Of a DNA stretch of 64,000 bases, positions 16,835 to 24,579 are shown piece after piece. Every line of letters starts with the position of its first letter. Positions within the stretch are counted from its first letter, which is position 1. Made by a program: the position numbers and the translations under genes. Origin of the DNA: Kribbella sp. NBC_00382 (GTDB lineage: Bacteria > Actinomycetota > Actinomycetes > Propionibacteriales > Kribbellaceae); assembly GCF_036067295.1 (NCBI RefSeq), contig NZ_CP107954.1:4712001-4776000 (forward strand). The letters are read 5' to 3'. Below the pieces are notes generated by a model, which worked only from the letters and a program-made list of their open reading frames with translations, searched no databases and was not told the DNA's origin.

Positions 16835-17748
16835 TGAACGAATCCCAGCTCACCGAGCTGCTCGAACGAGCCGGGCAACGCACCGCCGTCGGCCCGGCCC
16901 CGATCGACGCGATGCGTGCGGGCGCCACCCGTCGCAGGCGCCGTCGGACCGCCGTCGTCTCCCTGGCCGCCGCGGTGAGTGTGATCGCGGCGGTCGGCGG
17001 AACCGCGATGCTGGTGACGCCCGGGGACAGCTCGCAGAAGGTGCCGGCAGCAACGAACGGAACGAACCAGCCACCCAAGGCGACCAACCCGGTGCCGACG
17101 GCAACCAATGAGGTGCCGCTCACGACGCGGCTGGTGGGGCTCGGGCATGTCGCCATCGAGATACCGGATGAGTGGGGGACCAATCAGGCCAGCTGTGGCA
17201 CTCCGCAGCGCGACACCGTCCTGATCAACGGGTGGATGACGCAGCTGTGCGCTGTGCCCCGACCCGCCGGCGTGGAGAGCGTCGAGGTGGGCGATGGTGA
17301 GCCGGGGCCGGCGTACCGGTACGGCTTCGTACCGGACGAGGAGTTCCAGATCGACGGTGTCCGGGCCCAGCGGCAGCGGACGACCTGTAGGCCGAACCCC
17401 GGCGGGCCTCAGGTCTGCCGGGGGATCGTGTACTTGCCGTCGACCGGGGTCTGGTTCGCTGTGGAGTCGTCGACCAGCGCCGCCACGGTCGACAGCATTC
17501 TCCGGCGAATCGTGTTGATACCGAGTCGGGTCGGCGTACCGGAGCAGCACGGCGTGACGTCGAAGGACGACGGGAGTTCGGGGCGCAAGTACGCGGATCT
17601 CCTGCGTGGGCTCGGGTTGCGGGTGAGGACCGAGACCGTGAACTCGCCGAACTACACGCCGGGCGAGCTGCTCAAGGTCGAGCCCTTCCCCGGGACGATG
17701 CTGCCTCTTGGGGCAGCGGTCACCATCACGGTCGTCGCCAAGCGCTGA
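16834..17748 (+). CDS. Membrane-anchored partner of the sigma factor with C-terminal PASTA-like domain
   Basis: 304 aa. A short cytoplasmic N-terminus (1-39, NESQLTELLERAGQRT...) and an Arg-rich stop-transfer lead into one membrane helix (about 40-62, VVSLAAAVSVIAAVGGTAML). A Pro/Thr/Asn-rich linker, a Cys-containing extracytoplasmic domain (about 100-235) and a PASTA-like end (about 240-304, with KVEPFPGTMLPLGAAVTI) follow. Position and topology suggest an anti-sigma factor whose outer part senses the wall; PASTA domains bind peptidoglycan fragments or beta-lactams. No ZAS zinc motif is seen, so the anti-sigma role is inferred. Confidence 0.72.
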   Translation: MNESQLTELLERAGQRTAVGPAPIDAMRAGATRRRRRRTAVVSLAAAVSVIAAVGGTAMLVTPGDSSQKVPAATNGTNQPPKATNPVPTATNEVPLTTRLVGLGHVAIEIPDEWGTNQASCGTPQRDTVLINGWMTQLCAVPRPAGVESVEVGDGEPGPAYRYGFVPDEEFQIDGVRAQRQRTTCRPNPGGPQVCRGIVYLPSTGVWFAVESSTSAATVDSILRRIVLIPSRVGVPEQHGVTSKDDGSSGRKYADLLRGLGLRVRTETVNSPNYTPGELLKVEPFPGTMLPLGAAVTITVVAKR

Positions 17749-17768
17749 TTGCTGGGAAACTGGAAGGC

Positions 17769-18797
17769 ATGGCCGACTTCGTTCCAGGACTTGAGCTGAG
17801 CCGACTGTTCTACACCGAGGCGGTGCAGCCGATCCTCGGCTCGAAGTTTCCGGTACTTCCGTACAGCGCGGCGTTGATCGGGCGGGGCTCGGAGGTGCTC
17901 GGGTTCGACGACGAGGTGTCGACGGATCACGACTGGAAGCCGCGGGTACTGCTCTTCCTGCGCGAGGAGGACCCGGCCGTCGGCGAGACGTTGCGGCGCG
18001 AGTTGCCCACGGAGTTTCGGGGCCGGTCGATCGACGTGGCCGCGCGCGGCGTGCTCGCGTCGGTCGAGGTGCACACAATCGGCGGGTACTTCCGGGACGC
18101 GCTGAATATCGATGTGGATGGCGAGATCACGGCCGACGACTGGCTGACCTTTCCGGAGCAGACGCTTCGGACGCTGACCGCGGGTGCGGTTCATCACGAC
18201 GGGGCCGGGCTGCAGGACGTCCGGGATCGGCTCGCCTTCTACCCGCGCGACGTCTGGCTCTATCTGCTCGTCGCCGGCTGGTGGCGGGTTCATCCGGAGA
18301 TCAACCTGGTCGGCCGCACCGGCTCGATCGGGGATGAGCTGGGGTCGGCGCTGATCGGCGCACGGTTGGTCAGCGACCTGATGCGGCTCTGCTTCCTGAT
18401 GGAGCGGCAGTACGCGCCGTACTCGAAGTGGTTCGGCACGGCGTTCGCCCGGCTCGAGTGCGGTCCCGAACTCCAGCCGATCCTGGCCGAGGTGCTTCAT
18501 GCCAGCACTTGGCAGGAACGGGAGAGCGCCCTCAACACGGCGTACGAGAAGCTCGGCGCGATGCACAACGCGCTGCAGTTGACCGAGCCGATCACCGTCG
18601 GCGTCGAACAGATGTGGGACCGCCCGTTCAAAGTCGCCTGGGCCGACTACCCAGACTTGCTAGCGGCCCAGATCCAGGACCCAGCCGTACTGAGCATCCT
18701 CAAGAGATGGCCGGTCGGCCCGGTCGACCAGTTCCGCGAGCTGCTCTGGCGGCCGCACAACCGCACCCGCCTGCTCCGCGTCTTTGAGGCCGAATGA
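17769..18797 (+). CDS. DUF4037 nucleotidyltransferase-like protein
   Basis: 342 aa. The N-terminal third has the nucleotidyltransferase-like pattern (AALIGRGSEVLGFDDEVSTDHDW), followed by an alpha-helical DUF4037 region with FYPRDVWLYLLVAGWWRV and LMRLCFLMERQYAPYSKWFGTAF. Members resemble small-molecule nucleotidyltransferases such as aminoglycoside-modifying enzymes, but the substrate is unknown. Ends directly in a strong hairpin terminator. Confidence 0.8.
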   Translation: MADFVPGLELSRLFYTEAVQPILGSKFPVLPYSAALIGRGSEVLGFDDEVSTDHDWKPRVLLFLREEDPAVGETLRRELPTEFRGRSIDVAARGVLASVEVHTIGGYFRDALNIDVDGEITADDWLTFPEQTLRTLTAGAVHHDGAGLQDVRDRLAFYPRDVWLYLLVAGWWRVHPEINLVGRTGSIGDELGSALIGARLVSDLMRLCFLMERQYAPYSKWFGTAFARLECGPELQPILAEVLHASTWQERESALNTAYEKLGAMHNALQLTEPITVGVEQMWDRPFKVAWADYPDLLAAQIQDPAVLSILKRWPVGPVDQFRELLWRPHNRTRLLRVFEAE

Positions 18798-18831
18798 CAG
18801 GAGCCCCGGGCCGACCGGCCCGGGGCTCCTG
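18798..18831. terminator. Strong hairpin terminator
   Basis: CAGGAGCCCCGGGCC pairs perfectly over 15 bp with its complement around a GACC loop, starting at the base after the stop codon of the DUF4037 gene. T-rich bases follow (GGTTCTACTGCTTACT), so it fits the plus-strand gene best. It may also stop the convergent gene ending at 18857. Confidence 0.85.
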
Positions 18832-18856
18832 GTTCTACTGCTTACTCAGGCGAAAG

Positions 18857-19816
18857 TCACTCGCCGACGAGCAGTGGACCGCCGCTGCCCGTGTAGAGGA
18901 AGTGCACCAGCGCATCGTTGGTCGCCGGGGCGGTACCGATGGTGTTCATGACCGTCTTCGAGCCGACCGCCTTGCCCATGGCGTACACGGTGACCGTGTT
19001 GGCGGTGTTGTCGAAGGCGCTCAGCATCGTGGCGTTGCCACAGCGCTGGGCGACCAGTTGGTCGTACTTCTGGAAGCCGCTCGCCCGGACCGCCTTCAGG
19101 GTGCCCTTGAAGGTACCCGTCACCGGGAGGTGGATCGTCCAGAGAGCGCCGGCCTTGGTGGTGGCCAGCAGGGTGTCGTACGTCGGCGCCGTGGCGATCA
19201 CCGTGATCGCCTTGAACCCCTTGTACCCCGGTGCGTGTCCAGCACCGACGACCGGACCGGTCGGTCCGTTGACGCGGTAGCGGTAGAGCGAACCGTTGGT
19301 GTTCAGGCCGTACAGGAACGTGTGCTCCTGGGTCGTGCCCGGCACCCAGTAGTTGGCGCTCGTCAGGGTGGTGAATCCGCCGTAACCGCCGCCGAGGATC
19401 TTCGAGCTGACCTTCGGGGTGGTCGAGTTGTTGTAGTACGTCTCGGCCCCCGCGAGCAGGTTGCCCGCTTGCAGCACGAAGCCCGACCAGTAATACACGC
19501 TGGCCGACGGCTCCCAGTAGTACCAGCTGGAGCTGGCGCGCCCGGAGAACAGCTTGAACGAGTTGTACTTGTGCACATCCAGCGGCCTGGTGGCAGTGAT
19601 CCCGTACGGGCTGTTCCTGGCGTCGGGGGTGATGGTGCCGACATCGGTCTCGCAAGCCGCCGACACGGCCTTCGCTTGCGCGGACCCCTGCGCCAGCGCC
19701 CGACCGTGCACCGGCTCAGGCTTGCCCTGCACCTCCGCGGTCGCCTGCCCGGCAACCGCAGCCCCAGCAACCAGACTGAGCCCGGCCACCACGACGGCGA
19801 AACGACGAATTCTCAT
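18857..19816 (-). CDS. Secreted protein of unknown function, paralog 1
   Basis: 319 aa with a signal peptide (MRIRRFAVVVAGLSLVAGAA). The mature part is rich in Tyr/Trp/Gly and small beta-type repeats: PYGITATRPLDVHKY, GSLYRYRVNGPTGPV, ALWTIHLPV. The words resemble tachylectin-like propeller blades, suggesting a lectin-like beta-propeller, but I do not recognise the family. Two Cys (in AACETDV and AQRCGN) are conserved with the neighbour and could form a disulfide. The protein ends at a conserved FLYTGSGGPLLVGE. Confidence 0.72.
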   Translation of the reverse strand: MRIRRFAVVVAGLSLVAGAAVAGQATAEVQGKPEPVHGRALAQGSAQAKAVSAACETDVGTITPDARNSPYGITATRPLDVHKYNSFKLFSGRASSSWYYWEPSASVYYWSGFVLQAGNLLAGAETYYNNSTTPKVSSKILGGGYGGFTTLTSANYWVPGTTQEHTFLYGLNTNGSLYRYRVNGPTGPVVGAGHAPGYKGFKAITVIATAPTYDTLLATTKAGALWTIHLPVTGTFKGTLKAVRASGFQKYDQLVAQRCGNATMLSAFDNTANTVTVYAMGKAVGSKTVMNTIGTAPATNDALVHFLYTGSGGPLLVGE

Positions 19817-19832
19817 CTGCGGTCTCCCTTGA

Positions 19833-20798
19833 CTACTCGCCGATCAGCGACAGGCTGCCGCTGCCCGTGTACAGGAAGTGCGTCAGCCCGTTGTGGGTGG
19901 CAGGCGCGCTGCCGATCGTGCTGATAACCGTCTTCGAGCCGTTGGCCTTGCTCATGGCGTAGACGGTGAGCGTCTTCGCCGTGTTGTCGAAGCCGGTGAG
20001 CAGCGTGCTGCTGCTGCAGCGCGAGGCGACGATCTTGTCGTACTGCTTGAAGCCGGTCGTACGAACTGCCTTGAGCGTGCCCTTCAGCGGAGCGGTCACC
20101 GGGAGGTGGATCGTCCACAGGGCGCCGGCCTTGGTGGTGGCCAGGATGGTGTCGTAGCCGACCGTCTCGGAGATCACGGTGATCGACTTGAACGAGCCGT
20201 AGCCCGCCGCGCTGCCGTAGCTGGTGACCGGACCGGTCGGGCCGTTCACGCTGTAGCGGTAGAGCGAGCCGTTGGTGTGCAGGCCGTAGAGGAACAGGTG
20301 CGGCCGCGTCGTGCCCGCCACGTAGTAGTTGGAGCTGGTCAGGGCGGTGAAGCCGCCCCAGCCGGCGCCGAGCTTCTTCGAGCTCGTGGTCGGCGGGTTG
20401 GTGGTGCCGTTCTTGTACGTCTCGGCGCCGGCGTACAGGTTGCTGCCCTGCAGCACGAAGCCCGCGTAGTAGTAGATGTTGGCCGGCGTGCGCCAGCCGT
20501 ACCAGGTCGAGCTGGTACGGGCGCCGAACAGCTTGAACGGCGCGAAGTTGCTGACCGTCAGCGGCTTGGTCGCGGTGATCCCGTAGCCGGAGTTGATGCC
20601 CGCGGCGGTGATCGCGCCGACCTCGACACCGCAGGCGGCCGCGGCGGCCTTGGTCTGCGGGGTTTGCGCCGCGGAGTGTCCGAGCGTGGTGCTCGGACGG
20701 GGCTCGCTCTGTACGCCCGCGCTGGCCTGACCGGCCGCTGCGGCCCCCGTGACCAGGCTCAGCCCGGCCACCGCAAGAGCAAAACGACGAATTCTCAT
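19833..20798 (-). CDS. Secreted protein of unknown function, paralog 2 (tandem duplicate)
   Basis: 321 aa, alignable with the downstream neighbour over its whole length including the signal peptide (MRIRRFALAVAGLSLVTGAA), the blade-like words GSLYRYSVNGPTGPV and ALWTIHLPV, both Cys and the C-terminus FLYTGSGSLSLIGE. Divergence is concentrated in the Ala/Thr-rich segment after the signal peptide. Start at 20798 (MRIRRF) rather than the TTG two codons earlier; GGGAGA lies upstream. The 16-bp gap to paralog 1 suggests co-transcription. Confidence 0.72.
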   Translation of the reverse strand: MRIRRFALAVAGLSLVTGAAAAGQASAGVQSEPRPSTTLGHSAAQTPQTKAAAAACGVEVGAITAAGINSGYGITATKPLTVSNFAPFKLFGARTSSTWYGWRTPANIYYYAGFVLQGSNLYAGAETYKNGTTNPPTTSSKKLGAGWGGFTALTSSNYYVAGTTRPHLFLYGLHTNGSLYRYSVNGPTGPVTSYGSAAGYGSFKSITVISETVGYDTILATTKAGALWTIHLPVTAPLKGTLKAVRTTGFKQYDKIVASRCSSSTLLTGFDNTAKTLTVYAMSKANGSKTVISTIGSAPATHNGLTHFLYTGSGSLSLIGE

Positions 20799-21044
20799 CT
20801 GCAAAGATCTCCCTTGGTACTCGATGCCCCCCGAGGGCCTCTCGCATCGACGAATGTCCGCTCACCCTAGCGAGTCAGAGGTCTAAACCAGTCCGCGGTT
20901 GCAGCTACCTGCAGTCGGGTGCCGACTGTTGCTGCTCGGTCGGCCGCTCCGCCAGCCGCCGTTCACCTGCGCTCCATCCGAGCGCAAGACGCTGCAAGCC
21001 GCCCCATCGGCACGTCTCCCGTCCGATCGTCCGAGGGACCACTG

Positions 21045-22037
21045 ATGCACCCGCCGGTACTCCGCGGGTCCACGGTCGTGCATGCCGTGACCCGTGCCTT
21101 CGCCGTCCTACTGCTCGTTCTGCCCTGCCTCGTCCTGCCCTGCCTCAGCCAGGCGCAGAGCGCGATCGCGGCCGACAACCCGCCCTGGGAGATCAAGCCG
21201 GCGGCCAACATCTTCGGGGCGAAGCGCCCGAGCTTCAGCTATGCCCTGCCGCGCGGCGGCCAGTCGCGGGACGCGCTGCTCATCGTCAACAGCAGCCGGA
21301 TCCCGCTGACGGTGACGCTGTACGGCGCCGACGCTTTCACCACCGACGACGGCAGCATCGACCTGCTGAACGCGGCGGCCAAGTCGAAGGGCGTCGGGGC
21401 CTGGGTCCAGCTCGATGAGACCACTGTCCGGGTCCCGCCCGGCCGCACCGTCGACGTACCGTTCCGTCTCGCGCTCCCCGACAGCGCGGCATCCGGCGAC
21501 CATCTGGGCGGAATCGTCGCGCTGGTGAAGCAGGCCGGCTATCCGGACCGGCTGGCCGCCGTCAAGATCCGGCTGCAGGTGAGCGGAGAGCTCAAGCCGG
21601 CCCTGTCTGTCGAGGACCTGAAGGTGCACTACGCCGGTACTCCGAACCCCTTCGGCCAAGGCAGTGTCGCCGTCACCTACACCGTCCGCAATACCGGCAA
21701 CACCATCGTCGCGGCCCGCCAGGCAGCCGCTGTCACCGGTCCTTTCGGCGTCTTCACCGCCGGCCCCGGCCAACTCGCCGACTCACCCCTGCTGCTCCCC
21801 GGCGGGTCCTGGAAGGTCGCCGCCGACATCCCCGGAGTACCACCGGCCCTCCGCCTGACCGGAACGGTCAGCGTCGTACCGGTAGCGAAGACTGCCCCTC
21901 AACCCACCACAGCCGCCACTGCTCACGTCCTCACCATCCCGTGGACGCTTCTCCTCCTAGTACTAGCCTGCGCAGCCGTCCTAACCCTCGCCATCCTCAG
22001 CCGCCGCAAGCGAAAGAGGCCGGCCCACGCCAGATGA
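21045..22037 (+). CDS. Cell-surface protein with signal peptide and C-terminal anchor (DUF916/WxL-peptidoglycan-domain-like)
   Basis: 330 aa. The N-terminal signal (TRAFAVLLLVLPCLVLPCLSQAQS) contains a small internal duplication LPCLVLPCL. An Ig-like extracellular part follows, with NSSRIPLTVTLYGADAFTTDDGSIDLL and VPFRLALPDSAASGDHLGGIVA resembling the DUF916 type found in Gram-positive surface proteins. The protein closes with a membrane helix (TIPWTLLLLVLACAAVLTLAIL) and a basic tail. Start placed at the ATG at 21045, which gives a normal signal peptide. Function unknown; likely wall-associated. Confidence 0.75.
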   Translation: MHPPVLRGSTVVHAVTRAFAVLLLVLPCLVLPCLSQAQSAIAADNPPWEIKPAANIFGAKRPSFSYALPRGGQSRDALLIVNSSRIPLTVTLYGADAFTTDDGSIDLLNAAAKSKGVGAWVQLDETTVRVPPGRTVDVPFRLALPDSAASGDHLGGIVALVKQAGYPDRLAAVKIRLQVSGELKPALSVEDLKVHYAGTPNPFGQGSVAVTYTVRNTGNTIVAARQAAAVTGPFGVFTAGPGQLADSPLLLPGGSWKVAADIPGVPPALRLTGTVSVVPVAKTAPQPTTAATAHVLTIPWTLLLLVLACAAVLTLAILSRRKRKRPAHAR

Positions 22038-22039
22038 GC

Positions 22040-22435
22040 TCACTCGCAGAGGGCGCGGACTGCTTCCAGTTCGGCGTCCACGACGGCCATTTGCGCGGTG
22101 ATGGCGTCCTCCGGCGCATCCGCGGGGAACTGCAGCGTGAACTGGTACTCGCTACCGGTGCCGTTCGGTAGTACCCGGCTGTAGGCGCCCTGGCCGGGAT
22201 CGTCGGCCGAGAGGATGTCGACGGTGCCGTGTTCGCGCGAGGAGCGGACCACGATCCTCGCCTCGCCCTGCTCGTTCTCGATGATCCAGTGGTCACCGGC
22301 CGGACGCGCGGAGCGGGCGAAGCCGGGTGCCCAGCGGGGGAAGGCGGTCGGGTCGGAGACGAGGTCGAAGACGGTCTCCGGCGAGGCCGCGATGGCGATG
22401 GACCGGGTGTGACTGCTCTTCAGATTAGTAGGCAT
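22040..22435 (-). CDS. SRPBCC-family protein
   Basis: 131 aa START-like fold. It opens HTRSIAIAASPETVFDLVSDPTAFPRW, the standard beginning of polyketide cyclase/SRPBCC proteins with the ligand-cavity helix, and continues with GEARIVVRSS and SEYQFTLQF strands. Probably binds a hydrophobic ligand or modifies an aromatic substrate. Divergent from a MarR gene, whose operator covers this gene's start codon. Confidence 0.85.
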   Translation of the reverse strand: MPTNLKSSHTRSIAIAASPETVFDLVSDPTAFPRWAPGFARSARPAGDHWIIENEQGEARIVVRSSREHGTVDILSADDPGQGAYSRVLPNGTGSEYQFTLQFPADAPEDAITAQMAVVDAELEAVRALCE

Positions 22436-22450
22436 ATGTAGATCATATGC
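22432..22450. promoter_or_regulatory. Inverted-repeat operator between SRPBCC and MarR genes
   Basis: GCATATG-TAGAT-CATATGC, perfect 7-bp arms with a 5-bp spacer, placed over the SRPBCC start codon and 38 bp before the MarR start. This is the usual size and place for a MarR dimer site. Confidence 0.7.
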
Positions 22451-22487
22451 ACCTGCTTATGATTGTTCAACGCCTATCATCCGAACC

Positions 22488-22895
22488 ATGCAGCGCGAAG
22501 ATCTGGGATCGCTGTTCGGACGGATCACCCGGCGGCTGTACCTCGCCGAGGAGCCGTTGCTGCGCGCGCACGGGCTCTCGATGTGGGGGTACGGCGTCCT
22601 GACGCACCTGGCCAAGGAGCCGGCGATCAACCAGCTCGGGCTCGCGACCGCGATCGGCTACGACAAGTCGCGGCTGATCCCGTTGCTCGACGGGCTGGTC
22701 GAGGACGGCTTGGTGGTCCGCGAGCAGGACCCGGCGGACCGGCGCAACCGGCTGGCGCAGTTGACGCCGGCGGGTGAGGCGCGGCTGGCCGCGGTACGGG
22801 CTGAGATCCGGGCGATGGAGGAGGAGTTGCTCGGCGAGTTCAGTGCTGCCGAGCGGCGGTCGCTGATCGGGATCCTGACTCGGCTCGCGGACTAG
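22488..22895 (+). CDS. MarR-family transcriptional regulator
   Basis: 135 aa winged helix: LGSLFGRITRRLYLAEEPLL, then LTHLAKEPAINQLGLATAIGYDKSRLIPLLDGLVEDGLV (helix-turn-helix) and the wing DPADRRNRLAQLTPAGEARL. The wing has the DxR signature. It likely represses the divergent SRPBCC gene and itself. The stop overlaps the end of the next, convergent gene by 4 bp. Confidence 0.92.
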   Translation: MQREDLGSLFGRITRRLYLAEEPLLRAHGLSMWGYGVLTHLAKEPAINQLGLATAIGYDKSRLIPLLDGLVEDGLVVREQDPADRRNRLAQLTPAGEARLAAVRAEIRAMEEELLGEFSAAERRSLIGILTRLAD

Positions 22896-23515
22896 CCGGT
22901 GATATCGGCGGCGGTCTTCTCGGCGTCGGCGCGGGTGAAGTTGGAGCTGATCTGAACCTTGCCACCGGGGATCGCGGACATCACGGCCGGGGCGGTGACG
23001 ACCTTGCCACGGACGACGATCGCGAGCTGGTTCTGCGGCGGGGTCTTGGTGGCGAGCCCGGCGGTGAGTTGCTCGAACGACTTCGAGCCTTCGTCGTCCA
23101 GGGTCAGGTTGACCACCCAGGTGCTGTTGTTGCTCGGCAGGGCGGCCTCCACCTTCGAGACGTGGGTGCCGTCGAGGGCGACCGTGCCGAGCGTGTAGCG
23201 GGTCCCGTCCGAGCCGCAGGCGGTTCCATCAGGGGAGGCCGTCGTCGAGGCGCTGCAGCCGTTGGGTTCGGTCTTCAGGACCGGTCGGAACTGCACGGCC
23301 TCGGGTGTCGAGGGGCGGGTCGCGACCTTATCCACGGCCGGCTTGTCGTCGTTGTTACGCAGTAGGACCACCGCGCCGATCGCCAGTACGACGATCAGTA
23401 CCAGGCCCAGCACGCCGATCAGGATCAGTGGTCCTCTGCTCCGCTTCGGCTGTCCGGCGTACGGAGGTCCGTACTGGGGCGGCCCGTACTGCGGGGGTGG
23501 CGTCTGCTGGGACAT
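22892..23515 (-). CDS. Single-pass membrane protein with SecDF P1-head-like domain
   Basis: 207 aa. Pro/Tyr/Gly-rich cytoplasmic N-terminus (YGPPQYGPPYAGQP), one membrane helix (about 31-53, LILIGVLGLVLIVVLAIGAVVLL), then an extracytoplasmic domain. That domain matches the P1 head of SecD: VSKVEAALPSNNSTWVVNLTLDDEGSKSFEQLT and LAIVVRGKVVTAPAVMSAIPGGKVQISSNFT. SecD proper is a polytopic Sec-translocase subunit; here only the head is present on one anchor. Possibly a chaperone or sensor; role unknown. Confidence 0.75.
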   Translation of the reverse strand: MSQQTPPPQYGPPQYGPPYAGQPKRSRGPLILIGVLGLVLIVVLAIGAVVLLRNNDDKPAVDKVATRPSTPEAVQFRPVLKTEPNGCSASTTASPDGTACGSDGTRYTLGTVALDGTHVSKVEAALPSNNSTWVVNLTLDDEGSKSFEQLTAGLATKTPPQNQLAIVVRGKVVTAPAVMSAIPGGKVQISSNFTRADAEKTAADITG

Positions 23516-23557
23516 GTCTGCAGATGCTACGCGTCGGCGGGTGCAATCCGCCGATCG

Positions 23558-24433
23558 TCAGCAGGTTCGGCGGACGTACTTGGGGTCGCCGGAGGTGGTG
23601 ACGTCGAGGTCGCGGCGGACGATCGAGAGTTTGTTGCCGAAGGCATCGCATGCTTTGCGGAGGCCGGCGTCGGTGTACTCGATCACCAGGACATTGTTGC
23701 CGAAGGCATCGGCGTAGGCCGCGCATTCGCCGTACTCGCCGCACTCCTCGGCGACGGCGAAGTCGAGGCCGACGGCTTTGCGGTCGACGGCTAGGTCGGC
23801 GGCGTTCTTCTGGCCGATGGCGAGGTTGCGCGAGTGCGCGTGGGTGGCCAGCAGGGTGAGCAGATCCTTGGCCTGGTTGGCGCTCAGCAGGTTCTGCGAC
23901 CGGGTGTAGCTGTCGTAGTTGTCCGGCTCGACGGCTTGGTAACCGTTGGCCGCGCAGTCGTCGATCCAGCCGTTGACCTTGGCGGCGATCCGCTCGCGCT
24001 TGGCGGCGGTTCTCAGGTCGAGCAGCGGTTCGTTCCAGTCCTCGTCGATGATCGTCTTGCCGCTGCCGTCCTTGAGGAGGAGGTCCGGATCCCAGTCGTC
24101 CTCCTCGCCGGGTTGGGTCTGGAAGGCGTTGATGTAACAGACGTTGTAGAGGCCCTTGATCGCCGGGGCAGTGCGGTCGCGCGTCACGATCCGCACGCCG
24201 GCGGGTGGGGGATAGGGCCCGCCCAGTTGGTAGTCGAACCCGACGTGCAGGGGCGGCGCCTTGATCACGGCGGCCGGCGGACCAGCTGTCGGAGTACCGG
24301 CTGGCGTGCTGACTGCGGCCGGTTCGTCCTGATCCGATGGCCGGTTGAGGAGATAGACGAGTCCGGCAAGGACCAGGACACCGCCGAGCAGGCTGATCAG
24401 GAGAAGGCGGACGCGCGGGGGAACAGCAGGCAA
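23558..24433 (-). CDS. GH114-like endo-alpha-1,4-polygalactosaminidase
   Basis: 291 aa. Membrane or signal segment (about 8-29, VRLLLISLLGGVLVLAGLVYL), an Ala/Pro/Thr linker, then a TIM-barrel-like domain. It opens HVGFDYQLGG and contains YNVCYINAFQTQPGEEDDW, DDCAANGYQAVEPDNYDSY and FAVAEECGEYGECAAY, which match the GH114 family including the acidic residues of its presumed active site. The enzyme would act on galactosaminogalactan-type polymers. Divergent from the GH30 gene. Confidence 0.8.
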   Translation of the reverse strand: MPAVPPRVRLLLISLLGGVLVLAGLVYLLNRPSDQDEPAAVSTPAGTPTAGPPAAVIKAPPLHVGFDYQLGGPYPPPAGVRIVTRDRTAPAIKGLYNVCYINAFQTQPGEEDDWDPDLLLKDGSGKTIIDEDWNEPLLDLRTAAKRERIAAKVNGWIDDCAANGYQAVEPDNYDSYTRSQNLLSANQAKDLLTLLATHAHSRNLAIGQKNAADLAVDRKAVGLDFAVAEECGEYGECAAYADAFGNNVLVIEYTDAGLRKACDAFGNKLSIVRRDLDVTTSGDPKYVRRTC

Positions 24434-24509
24434 GGTGATTCCAACCGCTAGGGGTCCGGGTACGACGCATTGTCGCCGCTGGGAAGTTCCGGAACCGGGA
24501 GAGGGGTGT

Positions 24510-24557
24510 GCAAAGCGTTCCTGGACAGTAGAGTCGCCGCTCGAAGCAAGCGCTTTC
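24510..24557. promoter_or_regulatory. Candidate LacI-type operators before the GH30 gene
   Basis: GCAAGCGCTTTCC contains the symmetric core AAGCGCTT (24548-24555), the centre of LacI-family sugar-repressor sites. A weaker copy, CAAAGCGTTCC, lies at 24511-24521. Both sit in the GH114/GH30 divergent region, 25-70 bp before the GH30 start. No LacI gene is in the window. Confidence 0.5.
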
Positions 24558-24579
24558 CCCGCCCAATCGAGGAGACATC

